Source: Candidatus Accumulibacter cognatus (lineage in GTDB: Bacteria; Pseudomonadota; Gammaproteobacteria; Burkholderiales; Rhodocyclaceae). Taken from it: a DNA stretch of 64,000 nt. Shown here piece after piece: positions 55,644 to 64,000 of the stretch (the stretch's first letter is position 1; every line of letters starts with the position of its first letter). The notes beneath the pieces are model-generated. The model was not told the origin of the DNA. It did no database searches and worked only from the letters and a program-made list of their open reading frames with translations. The position numbers and the translations under genes are program-made. The stretch covers positions 1,793,553-1,857,552 of the forward strand of contig CP058708.1 of NCBI GenBank assembly GCA_013414765.1, read 5' to 3'.

Positions 55644-56732
55644 TCAGTTGTGGGAAATGCGTTGATAGCGGCCTCCAGGCAAACTGCCAACCTGGCCATT
55701 CATTTCCAAGTGCAGCAGCATCACCGAAACCACGTCAGCCGTCAAGCCACTGCGTTCTACGAGTTCGTCCAGGGCGCAAGGATCAAAACCCATGCTCAGC
55801 AATAGATCGTTAGTCTGGTCACCACTTGCCGGGGAAACTTTTTGCCGGGGAGAAATGCTGAACCAATGTAGCTCGTCGAGTACATCCTGTACGGTTTCGA
55901 CAAGCTTCGCGCCCTGTTTGATCAATTGATGGCAGCCGCGTGCCTGCGGGGAGTGAATCGATCCGGGAATGGCAAAGACTTCGCGACCCTGCTCGGCGGC
56001 CAGGCGTGCGGTGATCAAGGAGCCACTTTCGGTCGTTGCTTCGACTACCAGCACACCGCGCGAGAAACCCGATATCAGGCGGTTTCGGCGAGGGAAGTTG
56101 GCGGCAATGGCGGGAGTGCTCAAGCGAAACTCCGAGATGATCGTGCCATAGTCCTCGATTTCGTGCGCCAGGCCTCGGTTTGCGGACGGGTAGAGGCGAT
56201 CAATACCGGTGCCGATGAATGCAACGGTGTTGCCCGAAACCCTCAGTGCGCCGCGATGAGCGGCTGCATCTATCCCCAGGGCAAGGCCGCTGGTAATCGT
56301 CAGCTGGGCATCGGCAAGGGCGGCAGCAAAGCGTTCGGCATTACTAATCCCTTGTGGTGTAGGGTTGCGGCTACCGACTATTGCCAAGGCAGGCGTATTG
56401 AGCAGATCGAGACGGCCACGAACATAGAGCAGCGTCGGTGGGTCGGGTATTTGCAGCAGCGACTGGGGATATTCGGCGTCGGCCAGGCACAGCAGGTGCT
56501 GACCAGGCTTCTCCGACCAGCGCAAAGCTTCCTCAATCATGAGCTGATTGTCGGTATCAAGCACCAGGCTTGCGGTCTTGTCGCCCACAACATTGCGCAA
56601 CGCGCTGCGACTCGCAAGGAAGACGGCTTCCGGAAGTCCGAAAGCGCTTAACAGCTTGCGCTGGGTCTCGCCGCCAATGCCCGGAATCAGCGTCAGTCGT
56701 AGCCAGTTCGCCAACGACTCGGCCGCATTCAT
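55644..56732 (-). CDS. dprA: DprA, DNA processing protein
   Basis: DprA loads RecA on incoming single strands during transformation. The 362-residue product has a helical N-terminal domain with LIPGIGGETQRKLLSAFG, the Rossmann-fold core (LAIVGSRNPTPQGISNAERF, SGLALGIDAAAHRGAL, GTGIDRLYPSANRGLAHEI, NFPRRNRLISGFSRGVLVVE, IPGSIHSPQARGCHQLIKQG) and a winged-helix C-terminal domain. It is co-directional with the upstream LysM gene (2-bp gap). Confidence 0.96.
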   Translation of the reverse strand: MNAAESLANWLRLTLIPGIGGETQRKLLSAFGLPEAVFLASRSALRNVVGDKTASLVLDTDNQLMIEEALRWSEKPGQHLLCLADAEYPQSLLQIPDPPTLLYVRGRLDLLNTPALAIVGSRNPTPQGISNAERFAAALADAQLTITSGLALGIDAAAHRGALRVSGNTVAFIGTGIDRLYPSANRGLAHEIEDYGTIISEFRLSTPAIAANFPRRNRLISGFSRGVLVVEATTESGSLITARLAAEQGREVFAIPGSIHSPQARGCHQLIKQGAKLVETVQDVLDELHWFSISPRQKVSPASGDQTNDLLLSMGFDPCALDELVERSGLTADVVSVMLLHLEMNGQVGSLPGGRYQRISHN

Positions 56733-56734
56733 TC

Positions 56735-57751
56735 CTAGGGTGTACGAGCGAAGTCGTTGACGTCCACGGTACTCTCAGACTGAACTACCAAACCGTACGA
56801 TAGACGCTCAAATATCCGAAAGACGAACAGCAAGCCAATCCGTTCCGGAGGGATCGGTACCCTCACCTTTGTATCGTTCTCATCACGTTCAACTACCGTA
56901 CGATTACGTTCGAGCGCCAGGACATGCCCAATCTCGATCCCGTCCCTGGCTCCACGGTTGAGCGTGACAATTGACCCTCGGCCTGCGGTGTCGACGCCGC
57001 CATAGACTGAAATCACTCGACCATTGACCTGAAATCTAGGTTTGTGTGGCACGTAGGCAACCAGCGGGGGACGTATCGCCGGCAGCAGGCGATCGCCACG
57101 GCCGATCTCCTGTTTCATCGTGACTACTTCAAAGGTTGCGGGGTTGCCAGGTTCGAGCTGCCTTGCGGTGCCAAGATAGAAAGCTTCGTAACCGAGGATC
57201 TGGTTATTGTCAGGGTCGTGTAATGGCCTGCCGTTGCGATAGATTTGCCAGTCTGGCCTGGACGGGTCGGCGCCGGCGACGTAGGCGAGGTCTCCATTGC
57301 CAAGGTAGACTCTGTCCTGCTGCGTTGCAACGATGCGTGCTGCTCGGTCGAGGCTGGAGACTTCGACGATCAGCGGGTCTGAGAGAAATGGCCTGATGAG
57401 GTTGGGTGGAATCGCAGGGATTTCATCCTTGACACCCGTCGAGTATATCTGAGGTACTAGCCGGATGCTTTGCAGACGCAACCGGGGTGTGCCCTGCACA
57501 TCGCGTTCGAGAACAATCACATCGCCGGGGTAGATACGGTGCGGGTTGCTGATCTCTTCCTCATTCATTCGCCAGATTTCTGGCCATCTCCAGGGTTCTT
57601 TCAGGAATTTTCCGGCAAGGCCCCATAAGGTATCACCCGGCACTACGATATGGCGGTTCGGGGCACCCTCGGCCAACTGGATTTCCTGCCCGACGGCGCC
57701 ACAGAGCGCACTGATCATGGCCAGAATGAACGCGGACATAATGCGGATCAT
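56735..57751 (-). CDS. LysM peptidoglycan-binding protein
   Basis: The 338-residue product has a signal peptide (about 1-21) and an N-terminal LysM domain ([20 protein letters not shown] and [23 protein letters not shown]), followed by a beta-rich body of unknown function ([40 protein letters not shown]). This gene always precedes dprA in betaproteobacteria and opposite def. The ATG at 57751 is chosen for the signal peptide and the GAGGA ribosome site; upstream sequence is not family-like. Confidence 0.9.
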   Translation of the reverse strand: MIRIMSAFILAMISALCGAVGQEIQLAEGAPNRHIVVPGDTLWGLAGKFLKEPWRWPEIWRMNEEEISNPHRIYPGDVIVLERDVQGTPRLRLQSIRLVPQIYSTGVKDEIPAIPPNLIRPFLSDPLIVEVSSLDRAARIVATQQDRVYLGNGDLAYVAGADPSRPDWQIYRNGRPLHDPDNNQILGYEAFYLGTARQLEPGNPATFEVVTMKQEIGRGDRLLPAIRPPLVAYVPHKPRFQVNGRVISVYGGVDTAGRGSIVTLNRGARDGIEIGHVLALERNRTVVERDENDTKVRVPIPPERIGLLFVFRIFERLSYGLVVQSESTVDVNDFARTP

Positions 57752-57922
57752 CGTGTTATCCTCGTAGGAGCGGTTGGGGAACTCCCGGTCGAGATTTCTG
57801 TCCCATACGGTCATTTACCCAGTCTGCGCCAAAGTCATCGCTGGCGCCGTGCCAACGACGTCGGCATTGCCAAGACACCGTGCTGGATTTTGCACGTAGT
57901 TACTTCTTCGATCAAGCTTTTT

Positions 57923-58426
57923 ATGTCTCTACTACCGATACTCCGCTTTCCCGATCCTCGCCTGAAGAAACTTGCGGTGTGCGTTCAAGAGGTGGACGAC
58001 AGCATTCGTCGCTTGGCCCGTGACATGGCCGAAACCATGTATGAAGCGCCCGGGATTGGTCTTGCTGCCACGCAGGTGGATGTACACCAACGCGTGATCG
58101 TCATTGATGCCTCCGAAACCAGAGATCAGTTGCTGACCCTGGTCAACCCGGAAATCATTCTGCAGGATGGCCTACAGGTCTGTGAAGAAGGGTGCCTGTC
58201 GGTACCCGGGATTTACGACAAGGTCGAAAGGGCGGAACGTGTCGTTGTTCGCTACCTTGATCTGACCGGACACGAACAGATTGTCGAGGCAGTGGGTTTG
58301 TTGTCGGTATGCCTGCAGCACGAAATCGATCATTTGCAAGGGCGCGTCTTTGTCGACCACCTGTCGCAATTGAAACAGTCGCGCATCAGGAACAAGCTCG
58401 CCAAGCAGGCCCGCATCACCGCATGA
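57923..58426 (+). CDS. def: Peptide deformylase
   Basis: Removes the formyl group from nascent proteins. The 167-residue product has the three deformylase motifs: [20 protein letters not shown] and [16 protein letters not shown] (metal Cys and two His). The usual EEGCLSV is intact. It overlaps fmt by 4 bp, the classic def-fmt pair. Confidence 0.97.
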   Translation: MSLLPILRFPDPRLKKLAVCVQEVDDSIRRLARDMAETMYEAPGIGLAATQVDVHQRVIVIDASETRDQLLTLVNPEIILQDGLQVCEEGCLSVPGIYDKVERAERVVVRYLDLTGHEQIVEAVGLLSVCLQHEIDHLQGRVFVDHLSQLKQSRIRNKLAKQARITA

Positions 58427-59349
58427 AACTCGTCTTTGCCGGCACGCCGGAATTCGCTGCGCTTTCCCTGCAGGCTATCATTGCCGCGGGACATCAGGTG
58501 GTATTGGTTCTGACCCAGCCGGATCGCGCTGCCGGGCGCGGGCTTGCACTACATGCGTCGCCAGTCAAACAACTGGCGGAGGCATCGGGAATCGAGGTCT
58601 TTCAGCCGCCGACCTTACGGGATGCCTTGGTACAGGAGCGGATACGCACGGCTGAAGCCGAAGCGATCGTCGTTGCCGCCTATGGGCTGATATTCCCACA
58701 AGCAGTGCTCGACATGCCACGCTTTGGCTGTATCAACATTCATGCTTCGTTGCTGCCACGTTGGCGAGGTGCCGCACCGGTGCAGCGTGCGCTTCTCGCT
58801 GGTGACCAGGAGACCGGCGTGTGCATCATGCAGATGGACGCCGGGCTCGATAGCGGCCCGGTCCTTCTGTCAGCACGGCAGCCGATCAACGAGGACGATA
58901 CGGCTTCTTCTCTACAGCATCGTTTGGCCGAGCAGGGCGCCTTGCTGATTGTCGAGGCTTTGGCCTGCTTGCCACTGCAGGCCCAGTCGCAACCACAGGC
59001 AGGGATTACCTACGCGGCCAAGATCAACAAGGCGGAATCGGCGCTTGACTGGCGTCTTCCAGCGATTCAGCTGGAACGGCAGGTGCGAGCCTTCAACCCC
59101 GTTCCGGGTGCGTCGTGTTGTTTCGACGGCAATCTGCTCAAGGTCTGGCGTGCCGAATTGGTGGATGGCGTTGGCCTTCCCGGAGAGATTCTTGCCGTAC
59201 AGCGAAGAGGCATCGTCGTCGCCTGTGGAGAGGGGGCGCTGCGTCTTGTCGAGTTGCAGAAAGCGGGCGGCAAGCGGCTCACCGCGGCGCAGTTCCTTGC
59301 CGGTACGCCGGTCGTGCCGGGTTCCCGGTGTGCGTTGAGCATGCCTTGA
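58423..59349 (+). CDS. fmt: Methionyl-tRNA formyltransferase
   Basis: Formylates initiator Met-tRNA. The 308-residue product starts [20 protein letters not shown], has the folate-site block [20 protein letters not shown], the [20 protein letters not shown] motif, and the C-terminal beta-barrel ([20 protein letters not shown]). Length is normal. Coupled to def. Confidence 0.97.
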   Translation: MKLVFAGTPEFAALSLQAIIAAGHQVVLVLTQPDRAAGRGLALHASPVKQLAEASGIEVFQPPTLRDALVQERIRTAEAEAIVVAAYGLIFPQAVLDMPRFGCINIHASLLPRWRGAAPVQRALLAGDQETGVCIMQMDAGLDSGPVLLSARQPINEDDTASSLQHRLAEQGALLIVEALACLPLQAQSQPQAGITYAAKINKAESALDWRLPAIQLERQVRAFNPVPGASCCFDGNLLKVWRAELVDGVGLPGEILAVQRRGIVVACGEGALRLVELQKAGGKRLTAAQFLAGTPVVPGSRCALSMP

Positions 59350-59417
59350 AATGTGACATCGACACCCCATCTGGATGTGCAGATGAGAAACAAGCGGTAT
59401 GGATGGAGGATTTTGAG

Positions 59418-60266
59418 ATGCTCGGCAACTGGCTGAAAACGACTGTCCTGATGGCCGCGATTGTCGCGTTGTTCGGCGCCGTGGGGGCGCTCATGGGCGG
59501 CAAGTCGGGAATGCTGTTGGCGCTGCTCTTTGGCGGCGCGATGAATTTCTTTGCCTACTGGTTCTCGGATCAGATGGTGCTCAGAATGTACAATGCTCGC
59601 GAGGTTGATGAAAGCTCGGCGCCGCAGTTCTACGGCATGGTCAGGGAGCTTTCTCGGCGTGCCGCACTACCGATGCCGAAAGTCTACCTGATCGACGAAG
59701 CGCAACCAAATGCATTTGCTACCGGTCGTAACCCGGAAAACGCTGCGGTCGCTGCGACGACGGGAATTCTCCAGTTATTGTCGGCACGCGAGATCCGTGG
59801 AGTCATGGCACATGAGTTGGCGCACGTGCAGCATCGCGACATCCTGATCTCTACGATTTCAGCGACCATGGCTGGTGCCATTTCCGCATTGGCAAATTTT
59901 GCGGTATTTTTTGGGGGTCGTGATACTGAAGGGCGTCCAAGCAACCCCGTGGCCGGCATCCTTGTCGCCCTGCTGGCGCCGCTAGCTGCGTCGCTGATTC
60001 AGATGGCCATCTCTCGGGCGCGCGAGTTTGAGGCCGACCGTGGGGGTGCCGAAATTTGTGGTGATCCGAGGGCGCTCGCCGATGCCTTGATAAGAATTGA
60101 AGCCTACGCTCGCGGCATTCCCTTGGCGCCGGCTGAGGCGCATCCTGAAACTGCACAAATGATGATTATGAACCCCTTGTCGGGAGGTGCGATTGCTGGT
60201 CTATTCAGCACCCATCCGCCAACCGAAGAAAGGGTGGCTCGGCTACGCGCCATGGTTAGCGGCTAA
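59418..60266 (+). CDS. htpX: HtpX, membrane zinc metalloprotease
   Basis: HtpX degrades damaged inner-membrane proteins. The 282-residue product has two N-terminal helices (about 7-27 and 32-50), the zinc motif [12 protein letters not shown] (HExxH) and downstream [15 protein letters not shown] (third ligand Glu), with two further helices between. GGAGG at 59405-59409 sets the ATG at 59418 rather than the in-frame ATG 15 bp upstream. It is convergent with the S1/P1 nuclease gene. Confidence 0.95.
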   Translation: MLGNWLKTTVLMAAIVALFGAVGALMGGKSGMLLALLFGGAMNFFAYWFSDQMVLRMYNAREVDESSAPQFYGMVRELSRRAALPMPKVYLIDEAQPNAFATGRNPENAAVAATTGILQLLSAREIRGVMAHELAHVQHRDILISTISATMAGAISALANFAVFFGGRDTEGRPSNPVAGILVALLAPLAASLIQMAISRAREFEADRGGAEICGDPRALADALIRIEAYARGIPLAPAEAHPETAQMMIMNPLSGGAIAGLFSTHPPTEERVARLRAMVSG

Positions 60267-60283
60267 GGTCAACAGGCCGTTCT

Positions 60284-60299
60284 TGTTTCACGTGAAACG
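60284..60299. other. parS-like site (one mismatch)
   Basis: TGTTTCACGTGAAACG differs from the parS consensus only in the last base. It lies 7.4 kb from the perfect parS at 52924-52939, between convergent htpX and the nuclease gene. Confidence 0.8.
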
Positions 60300-60333
60300 T
60301 TGATTGCTGGCTAGAGCCGTCTTGCCGATCGCA

Positions 60334-61251
60334 CTATCGCAACAACTGTCGCAATAGCGCGGCAAGACGGTAGCCTGCTTCGGTGACACGACGATTGGCG
60401 ATGGTCAGCGCTTGATTGTGAAAGTCGGCGGTGATCGTTGGCACGGCATCGACTTCCGGTGGATAGGCGTGCTCGCTGGCAATCTGCCAGCTTTCATCGA
60501 TCCATTGCTCGGGTGTCCCCGTGGCCGCAGGGGCCGGGTGGCGGCTGATCAGGGCAATGACTGTGCTGTGCAATCTGCTGCCGTTCAGCCAGGGAGGGGC
60601 CGGCAGATCATCCCAATACCGGTGCAGACTTATCGATGAAGCGTGTGCATGCAAGGGGTTGCTGATCGTCCTCTTGTTTCCGCCTTGATCGCTTTGTCCG
60701 TCCGGGCCATAGCGGCTTGCCGCGTGCAGTGGTTGATGTGCATCGCCAACAAGGTGGATCAGCCAGGGTAGCGCGTAGGCGCGCGCGCTGAGCTTTTCCT
60801 TGCGGTCGCCGACGGTTCGGGCGAGCGCCACCAGTTGTTGATCGATGACGCCTGGCGACGGCAGCAGACGTTCGTGTCGGCCCACTGGGCGATCGACGAA
60901 ATGCCAGTTCAGTCGCCTTTCCATATCGGGGAAACCTGGCTGGGTCGGAGTGGGTTCCTCGCTGCCTGAAGTGTAGAAGCGCTTGTCGCGGCGAATGTCG
61001 TCGGGCCAGGTCGAAGCTTCGAGAAATGCTGTCAGGTCAGGGTCGGCGCCATTGGCCCGCAACAGCCATTGCTCGAAATCTGGGTGTTGCCGTAGGATTG
61101 TAGCAACTGCATCACGAGTTGGCACGTCCATGGATTCCCATGCGATCATGGCACTGATCCGATGCCCGGCAGCATTCCAGGCAGCAGCCGGCAAAGCCAA
61201 CGCCCACAGCAGGCTCAGCGGCAACAGCCGCCCAAAGACTCTCGCGGCCAT
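60334..61251 (-). CDS. S1/P1-type nuclease, secreted
   Basis: The 305-residue product has a signal peptide (about 1-24, ending AAAWN, where the mature Trp is a zinc ligand) and the zinc-cluster motifs GHRISAMIAWESM, LNWHFVDRP, LPWLIHLVGDAHQPLHAA and DQGGNKRTISNPLHAHA. It probably degrades single-stranded nucleic acid outside the cytoplasm. The ATG at 61251 sits just before the signal peptide. It follows the CDF gene after 7 bp, so the two are probably co-transcribed. Confidence 0.9.
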   Translation of the reverse strand: MAARVFGRLLPLSLLWALALPAAAWNAAGHRISAMIAWESMDVPTRDAVATILRQHPDFEQWLLRANGADPDLTAFLEASTWPDDIRRDKRFYTSGSEEPTPTQPGFPDMERRLNWHFVDRPVGRHERLLPSPGVIDQQLVALARTVGDRKEKLSARAYALPWLIHLVGDAHQPLHAASRYGPDGQSDQGGNKRTISNPLHAHASSISLHRYWDDLPAPPWLNGSRLHSTVIALISRHPAPAATGTPEQWIDESWQIASEHAYPPEVDAVPTITADFHNQALTIANRRVTEAGYRLAALLRQLLR

Positions 61252-61258
61252 AGTTTGC

Positions 61259-62158
61259 CTAGCGGTCAAGGTTGATATCGTCCTGTGAGGCTGGATCGTC
61301 CAGCGGTTCGAGATGGGTGAATACCGACGTATGCGGGAGTGTTTGACGAATATCGCGTTCAATATTCTCGGCAAGTTGATGAGCACGGTCGATGCTCCAC
61401 TCTCCCGGTACGAGAACATGCAGGGAAATGAAGCGGCGCGCGCCGGACTCGCGGGTACGCAAGGCATGATAGTCGATGCCCTGCGCACGGTACCGATCCA
61501 GGATGGTGAGTACCAGTGCGTACTGCTCCTGCGGCAGGCTGCCATCCATCAGCCCGGAGGTCGTACGTTGCAGCAGGCGCCAGGCAGTCCACACGATATT
61601 GCTGGCGACCAGCAGGGCCAGTAGCGGGTCGAGCCACAGCCATCCCGTGGCGGCCACTCCGGCAACGCCAAGAATCACGCCTGCCGATGTCCAGACATCG
61701 GTCAGCAGGTGGTGTGCGTCGGCCTCGAGGGTGATCGATCGCCGACGCCGACCAGCAAGAAGCAGGATGCGGCCGACGACAAGATTGATCAGCGAGGCCG
61801 ACACCGATACCATCAGTCCAAGCCCTATTTGCTCGAGTTGCTGCGGATGAAGAAGGCGTTCAACCGCGGCAATGGCGATGGTCGCAGCGGCAAGCAGGAT
61901 CAGCAGTCCTTCAAATCCACTCGAGAAGTACTCGGCCTTGCCGTGGCCAAAGGCGTGTCCCTCATCTGCGGGCCGTTCGGCGACCGTCAGCATCGCCAGC
62001 GCCATCACCGCGCCAGCCAGATTGACCACCGATTCGAGGGCATCCGAGAGTAGGCCGACTGAACCTGTCAGTAGCCAGGCCAATCCCTTCAGCGTGAGCG
62101 TAGCGAGCGCTGCGGCGATCGACAGCCATGCGTAGAATTTGAGTGGAGGCGAAGCCAT
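61259..62158 (-). CDS. Cation diffusion facilitator (Zn/Fe/Mn efflux)
   Basis: The 299-residue product has about six membrane helices and the CDF metal-site residues [17 protein letters not shown] and [17 protein letters not shown] (H/D-x3-D pairs), plus [16 protein letters not shown] and a C-terminal cytoplasmic ferredoxin-like domain ([28 protein letters not shown]). The metal cannot be decided from sequence. It starts divergent from rsmB with overlapping start regions. Confidence 0.92.
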   Translation of the reverse strand: MASPPLKFYAWLSIAAALATLTLKGLAWLLTGSVGLLSDALESVVNLAGAVMALAMLTVAERPADEGHAFGHGKAEYFSSGFEGLLILLAAATIAIAAVERLLHPQQLEQIGLGLMVSVSASLINLVVGRILLLAGRRRRSITLEADAHHLLTDVWTSAGVILGVAGVAATGWLWLDPLLALLVASNIVWTAWRLLQRTTSGLMDGSLPQEQYALVLTILDRYRAQGIDYHALRTRESGARRFISLHVLVPGEWSIDRAHQLAENIERDIRQTLPHTSVFTHLEPLDDPASQDDINLDR

Positions 62159-63611
62159 GCACGTATTATCGTCTGTCAGCGACGATCTCGCCATCGCCAG
62201 GCATCGTGCTAAACTCGTAGGATCCCAAATCGCAACCAAATTCCCGGCCTTGCCTTCCACTTCTTCCCCTTCGCCGCGCGCGCTGCGCGTGCGCAAACCA
62301 ACGCTTCCTGAGAACGGTTCTTCACCGTGCCTGGACGGGCCGGCACCATCCACGCTTGCTCCGGATTCACTAGCTTTGAGCCTGTCGCTGGCGGCGCGGG
62401 TGATGGCACGCGTGCACGCCGGACAGAGCCTGACGCAGGCGCTGGCCATCCTCGGCAAAACGGAGCCAGCAGCCCGTGCTGCAGCCCAGGACGTGGTTTA
62501 CGGCAGCTTGCGCCGGTACGGTTGTGGTGAGTTCATCCTGCGGCGCCTGCTGCAAAGATCGCTGCCGCATCCAGAAGTGCAGGCACTCCTGCTGGGAGCG
62601 CTGTACCGTTTGCAAACGCGTCCTGAATCCGGCTACATGGTGGTCGATCAGGCCGTGGCGGCGGCTAGCGAACTAGCGGGCGGCGGCTTCAAGGGTCTGG
62701 TGAATGGCGTGCTGCGAAATTATCTGCGCCAGCGAGAGGTCCTGCATGCAGCCATGCTCGATGATGATGAAGCCGCGCAACAGCATCCTGGCTGGTGGCT
62801 GGCACGTCTGCGGCGTTGTTATCCGGAGAGTTGGCAGAACATCGTTGCGGTCGGCAATCTCCCGCCACCGATGACCCTGCGTGTCAATCGGCGACGTGCC
62901 ACGCTGACTGATTATGCAACACGTCTGCAGAACGCCGGTTTGTCGGCCCGGACGGCGGGAGGCGACGCACTGATCCTTGCCAAACCGGTCTCGGTCGATG
63001 CCTTGCCAGGATTCGTCGACGGACTGGTATCGATCCAGGATTTCGGCGCCCAACGTGCTGTACACCTCCTTGCACCCCTCGATGGCCAACGTGTACTCGA
63101 CGCGTGTGCGGCACCAGGCGGAAAAACCGGGCATCTGCTTGAAATGGCGGACATCCAGCTGCTGGCGCTCGACATCGACGGCAATCGCACACGTCGAATC
63201 GAGGATAATTTGCAGCGCCTTGGCCTGCAGGCGAAGGTACGGGTAGCCGATTGTCGAGCGACCGATCAGTGGTGGGATGGCCGGCCGTTCGAGTCCATTC
63301 TTGTCGATGTGCCCTGCTCGGCGTCGGGCGTTGCGCGTCGGCACCCGGATATCAAATATCTGCGACGGGAGAGCGATATCAGACGCTTCGCTCGCATCCA
63401 GACTGAAATTCTTGACAAGCTTTGGCCACTGCTGAAACCGGGCGGCAAACTGCTCTACGCGACCTGTTCGGTTTTCCCAGAAGAGAACGGTGCGCAGATC
63501 GACGCCTTCCTCTTTCGCCAGCCAACCGCCAGGCGCCTGGACGAAGAAAGACTCCTGCCTCAGGAAGAACATGACGGATTCTATTATGCCTTGCTACGGA
63601 AAGCGGTTTAG
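62157..63611 (+). CDS. rsmB: RsmB, 16S rRNA m5C967 methyltransferase
   Basis: Methylates C967 of 16S rRNA. The product has an N-terminal NusB-like domain ([39 protein letters not shown]) and a Rossmann domain with [18 protein letters not shown], the PCS motif [20 protein letters not shown] and the catalytic TC pair in [14 protein letters not shown]. From 62157 it is 484 residues, about 60 longer than usual. A TTG at 62376 before [15 protein letters not shown] would give 411 residues and may be the true start. The first 60-70 residues look unlike the family. Confidence 0.93.
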   Translation: MHVLSSVSDDLAIARHRAKLVGSQIATKFPALPSTSSPSPRALRVRKPTLPENGSSPCLDGPAPSTLAPDSLALSLSLAARVMARVHAGQSLTQALAILGKTEPAARAAAQDVVYGSLRRYGCGEFILRRLLQRSLPHPEVQALLLGALYRLQTRPESGYMVVDQAVAAASELAGGGFKGLVNGVLRNYLRQREVLHAAMLDDDEAAQQHPGWWLARLRRCYPESWQNIVAVGNLPPPMTLRVNRRRATLTDYATRLQNAGLSARTAGGDALILAKPVSVDALPGFVDGLVSIQDFGAQRAVHLLAPLDGQRVLDACAAPGGKTGHLLEMADIQLLALDIDGNRTRRIEDNLQRLGLQAKVRVADCRATDQWWDGRPFESILVDVPCSASGVARRHPDIKYLRRESDIRRFARIQTEILDKLWPLLKPGGKLLYATCSVFPEENGAQIDAFLFRQPTARRLDEERLLPQEEHDGFYYALLRKAV

Positions 63612-64000
63612 CGCCCTGCTCCTGGGATGGCTGCTGTCTGTTTCGGCTGGCTGTTGGGCTGCCGACATAAGCGTCCGCAACCCGAACATTTCCGCAGGCG
63701 ACGACGGCTATACACTGGCCGCAGATTTCAACATCAATCTCAACGCCCGACTCGACGAGGCCATAGCCAGGGGCATTACCCTGTATTTTGTCGTCGATTT
63801 CGAGTTGAGTCGTTCGCGCTGGTACTGGCTGGACGAACAGGTGATCAGCCGCAGCCAAACTTATCAGCTTTCCTACCATGCGCTGACGCGCCAGTATCGT
63901 TTGTCGAGCGGTGCCTTGCACCAGAGCTTCACCTCGCTCGACGATGCGCAACGCATTCTATCGCGATTGCGTAACTGGCAGGTTCTCGACAAAGGATCGC
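63571..64000 (+). CDS. DUF4390 protein, secreted/anchored (3' part beyond edge)
   Basis: At least 143 residues. A signal peptide ([20 protein letters not shown]) is followed by the DUF4390 pattern ISAGDDGYTLAADFNINLNA, GITLYFVVDFELSRSRWYWL, TYQLSYHALTRQYRLS and LSRLRNWQV. Function unknown; in betaproteobacteria it normally lies between rsmB and an ntrY-type sensor kinase gene. AGGAAG precedes the ATG at 63571; it overlaps the rsmB end by 41 bp. Confidence 0.88.
   Translation, partial: MTDSIMPCYGKRFSALLLGWLLSVSAGCWAADISVRNPNISAGDDGYTLAADFNINLNARLDEAIARGITLYFVVDFELSRSRWYWLDEQVISRSQTYQLSYHALTRQYRLSSGALHQSFTSLDDAQRILSRLRNWQVLDKGS

Overview
The window is high-GC DNA from a free-living proteobacterium, most likely a betaproteobacterium of the Rhodocyclales type (Accumulibacter, Dechloromonas or Azoarcus-like). 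That placement is an inference from several traits: NifL paired with NifA, a nif-linked rnf operon, nifM/nifW/nifZ, and the order dprA - LysM gene - def - fmt - htpX - CDF - rsmB - DUF4390. Two parS-like sites (52924-52939 perfect, 60284-60299 with one mismatch) suggest the right part lies in the origin-proximal chromosome.

Layout. 1-2382 (minus): nifLA, with nifA running off the left edge. 2649-8040 (plus): rnfABCDGE-rnfH, divergent from nifLA, with a NifA site and sigma54 promoters between them. 8041-29535: a large accessory block made of defence and toxin genes, many broken. It holds a decayed type III restriction cassette (res intact; mod and DUF1016 broken) with a GmrSD-like DUF262/DUF1524 gene, DUF2130 and SNF2-helicase remnants; a small fossil of the rnfE/rnfH junction; a compact four-gene operon Xre antitoxin - RES toxin - DUF262 - HipA kinase; a decayed type I restriction system (hsdM, hsdS, hsdR-like pieces) with a broken hipBA inside it; and a NYN-LOTUS protein gene. 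29990-37024 (minus): nifQ - mop remnant - modABC - nifV - TPR gene - nifW - nifZ - nifM. 37228-47005 (plus): nifEN, nifX, an rseC-like gene, DUF269, CCE_0567, fdxB, then iscA-nifU-nifS behind its own promoter. 47006-64000: conserved chromosome with a Mth938-like gene, tRNA-Ala, tRNA-Glu, TPP riboswitch and thiC, DUF1840, rsuA-type pseudouridine synthase, oxyR-type regulator, topB, dprA, a LysM gene, def-fmt, htpX, S1/P1 nuclease, a CDF transporter, rsmB and DUF4390.

How it works together. The nif genes seen here are accessory ones: molybdenum uptake (mod), Mo insertion (nifQ), homocitrate (nifV), FeMo-co scaffold (nifEN, nifX), Fe-S supply (nifUS, iscA), maturation (nifMWZ), ferredoxin (fdxB) and electron delivery (rnf). 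nifHDK and nifB are not in the window. Five good -24/-12 (sigma54) promoters and four TGT-N10-ACA or near-consensus NifA sites tie these genes to NifA.

Most striking points. (1) A 2427-bp insertion sequence with 16-bp perfect inverted repeats and 5-bp target duplications is present twice. One copy sits in the hsdM remnant and one interrupts nifN, which should disable FeMo-cofactor assembly and be polar on nifX onward. (2) The Xre-RES-DUF262-HipA operon combines an NAD-attacking toxin module with a DUF262 protein and an orphan HipA kinase, and is the best candidate for an undescribed composite system. (3) A diverged copy of the rnfE-rnfH junction lies about 9.8 kb from the real one, at the far side of part of the defence block.
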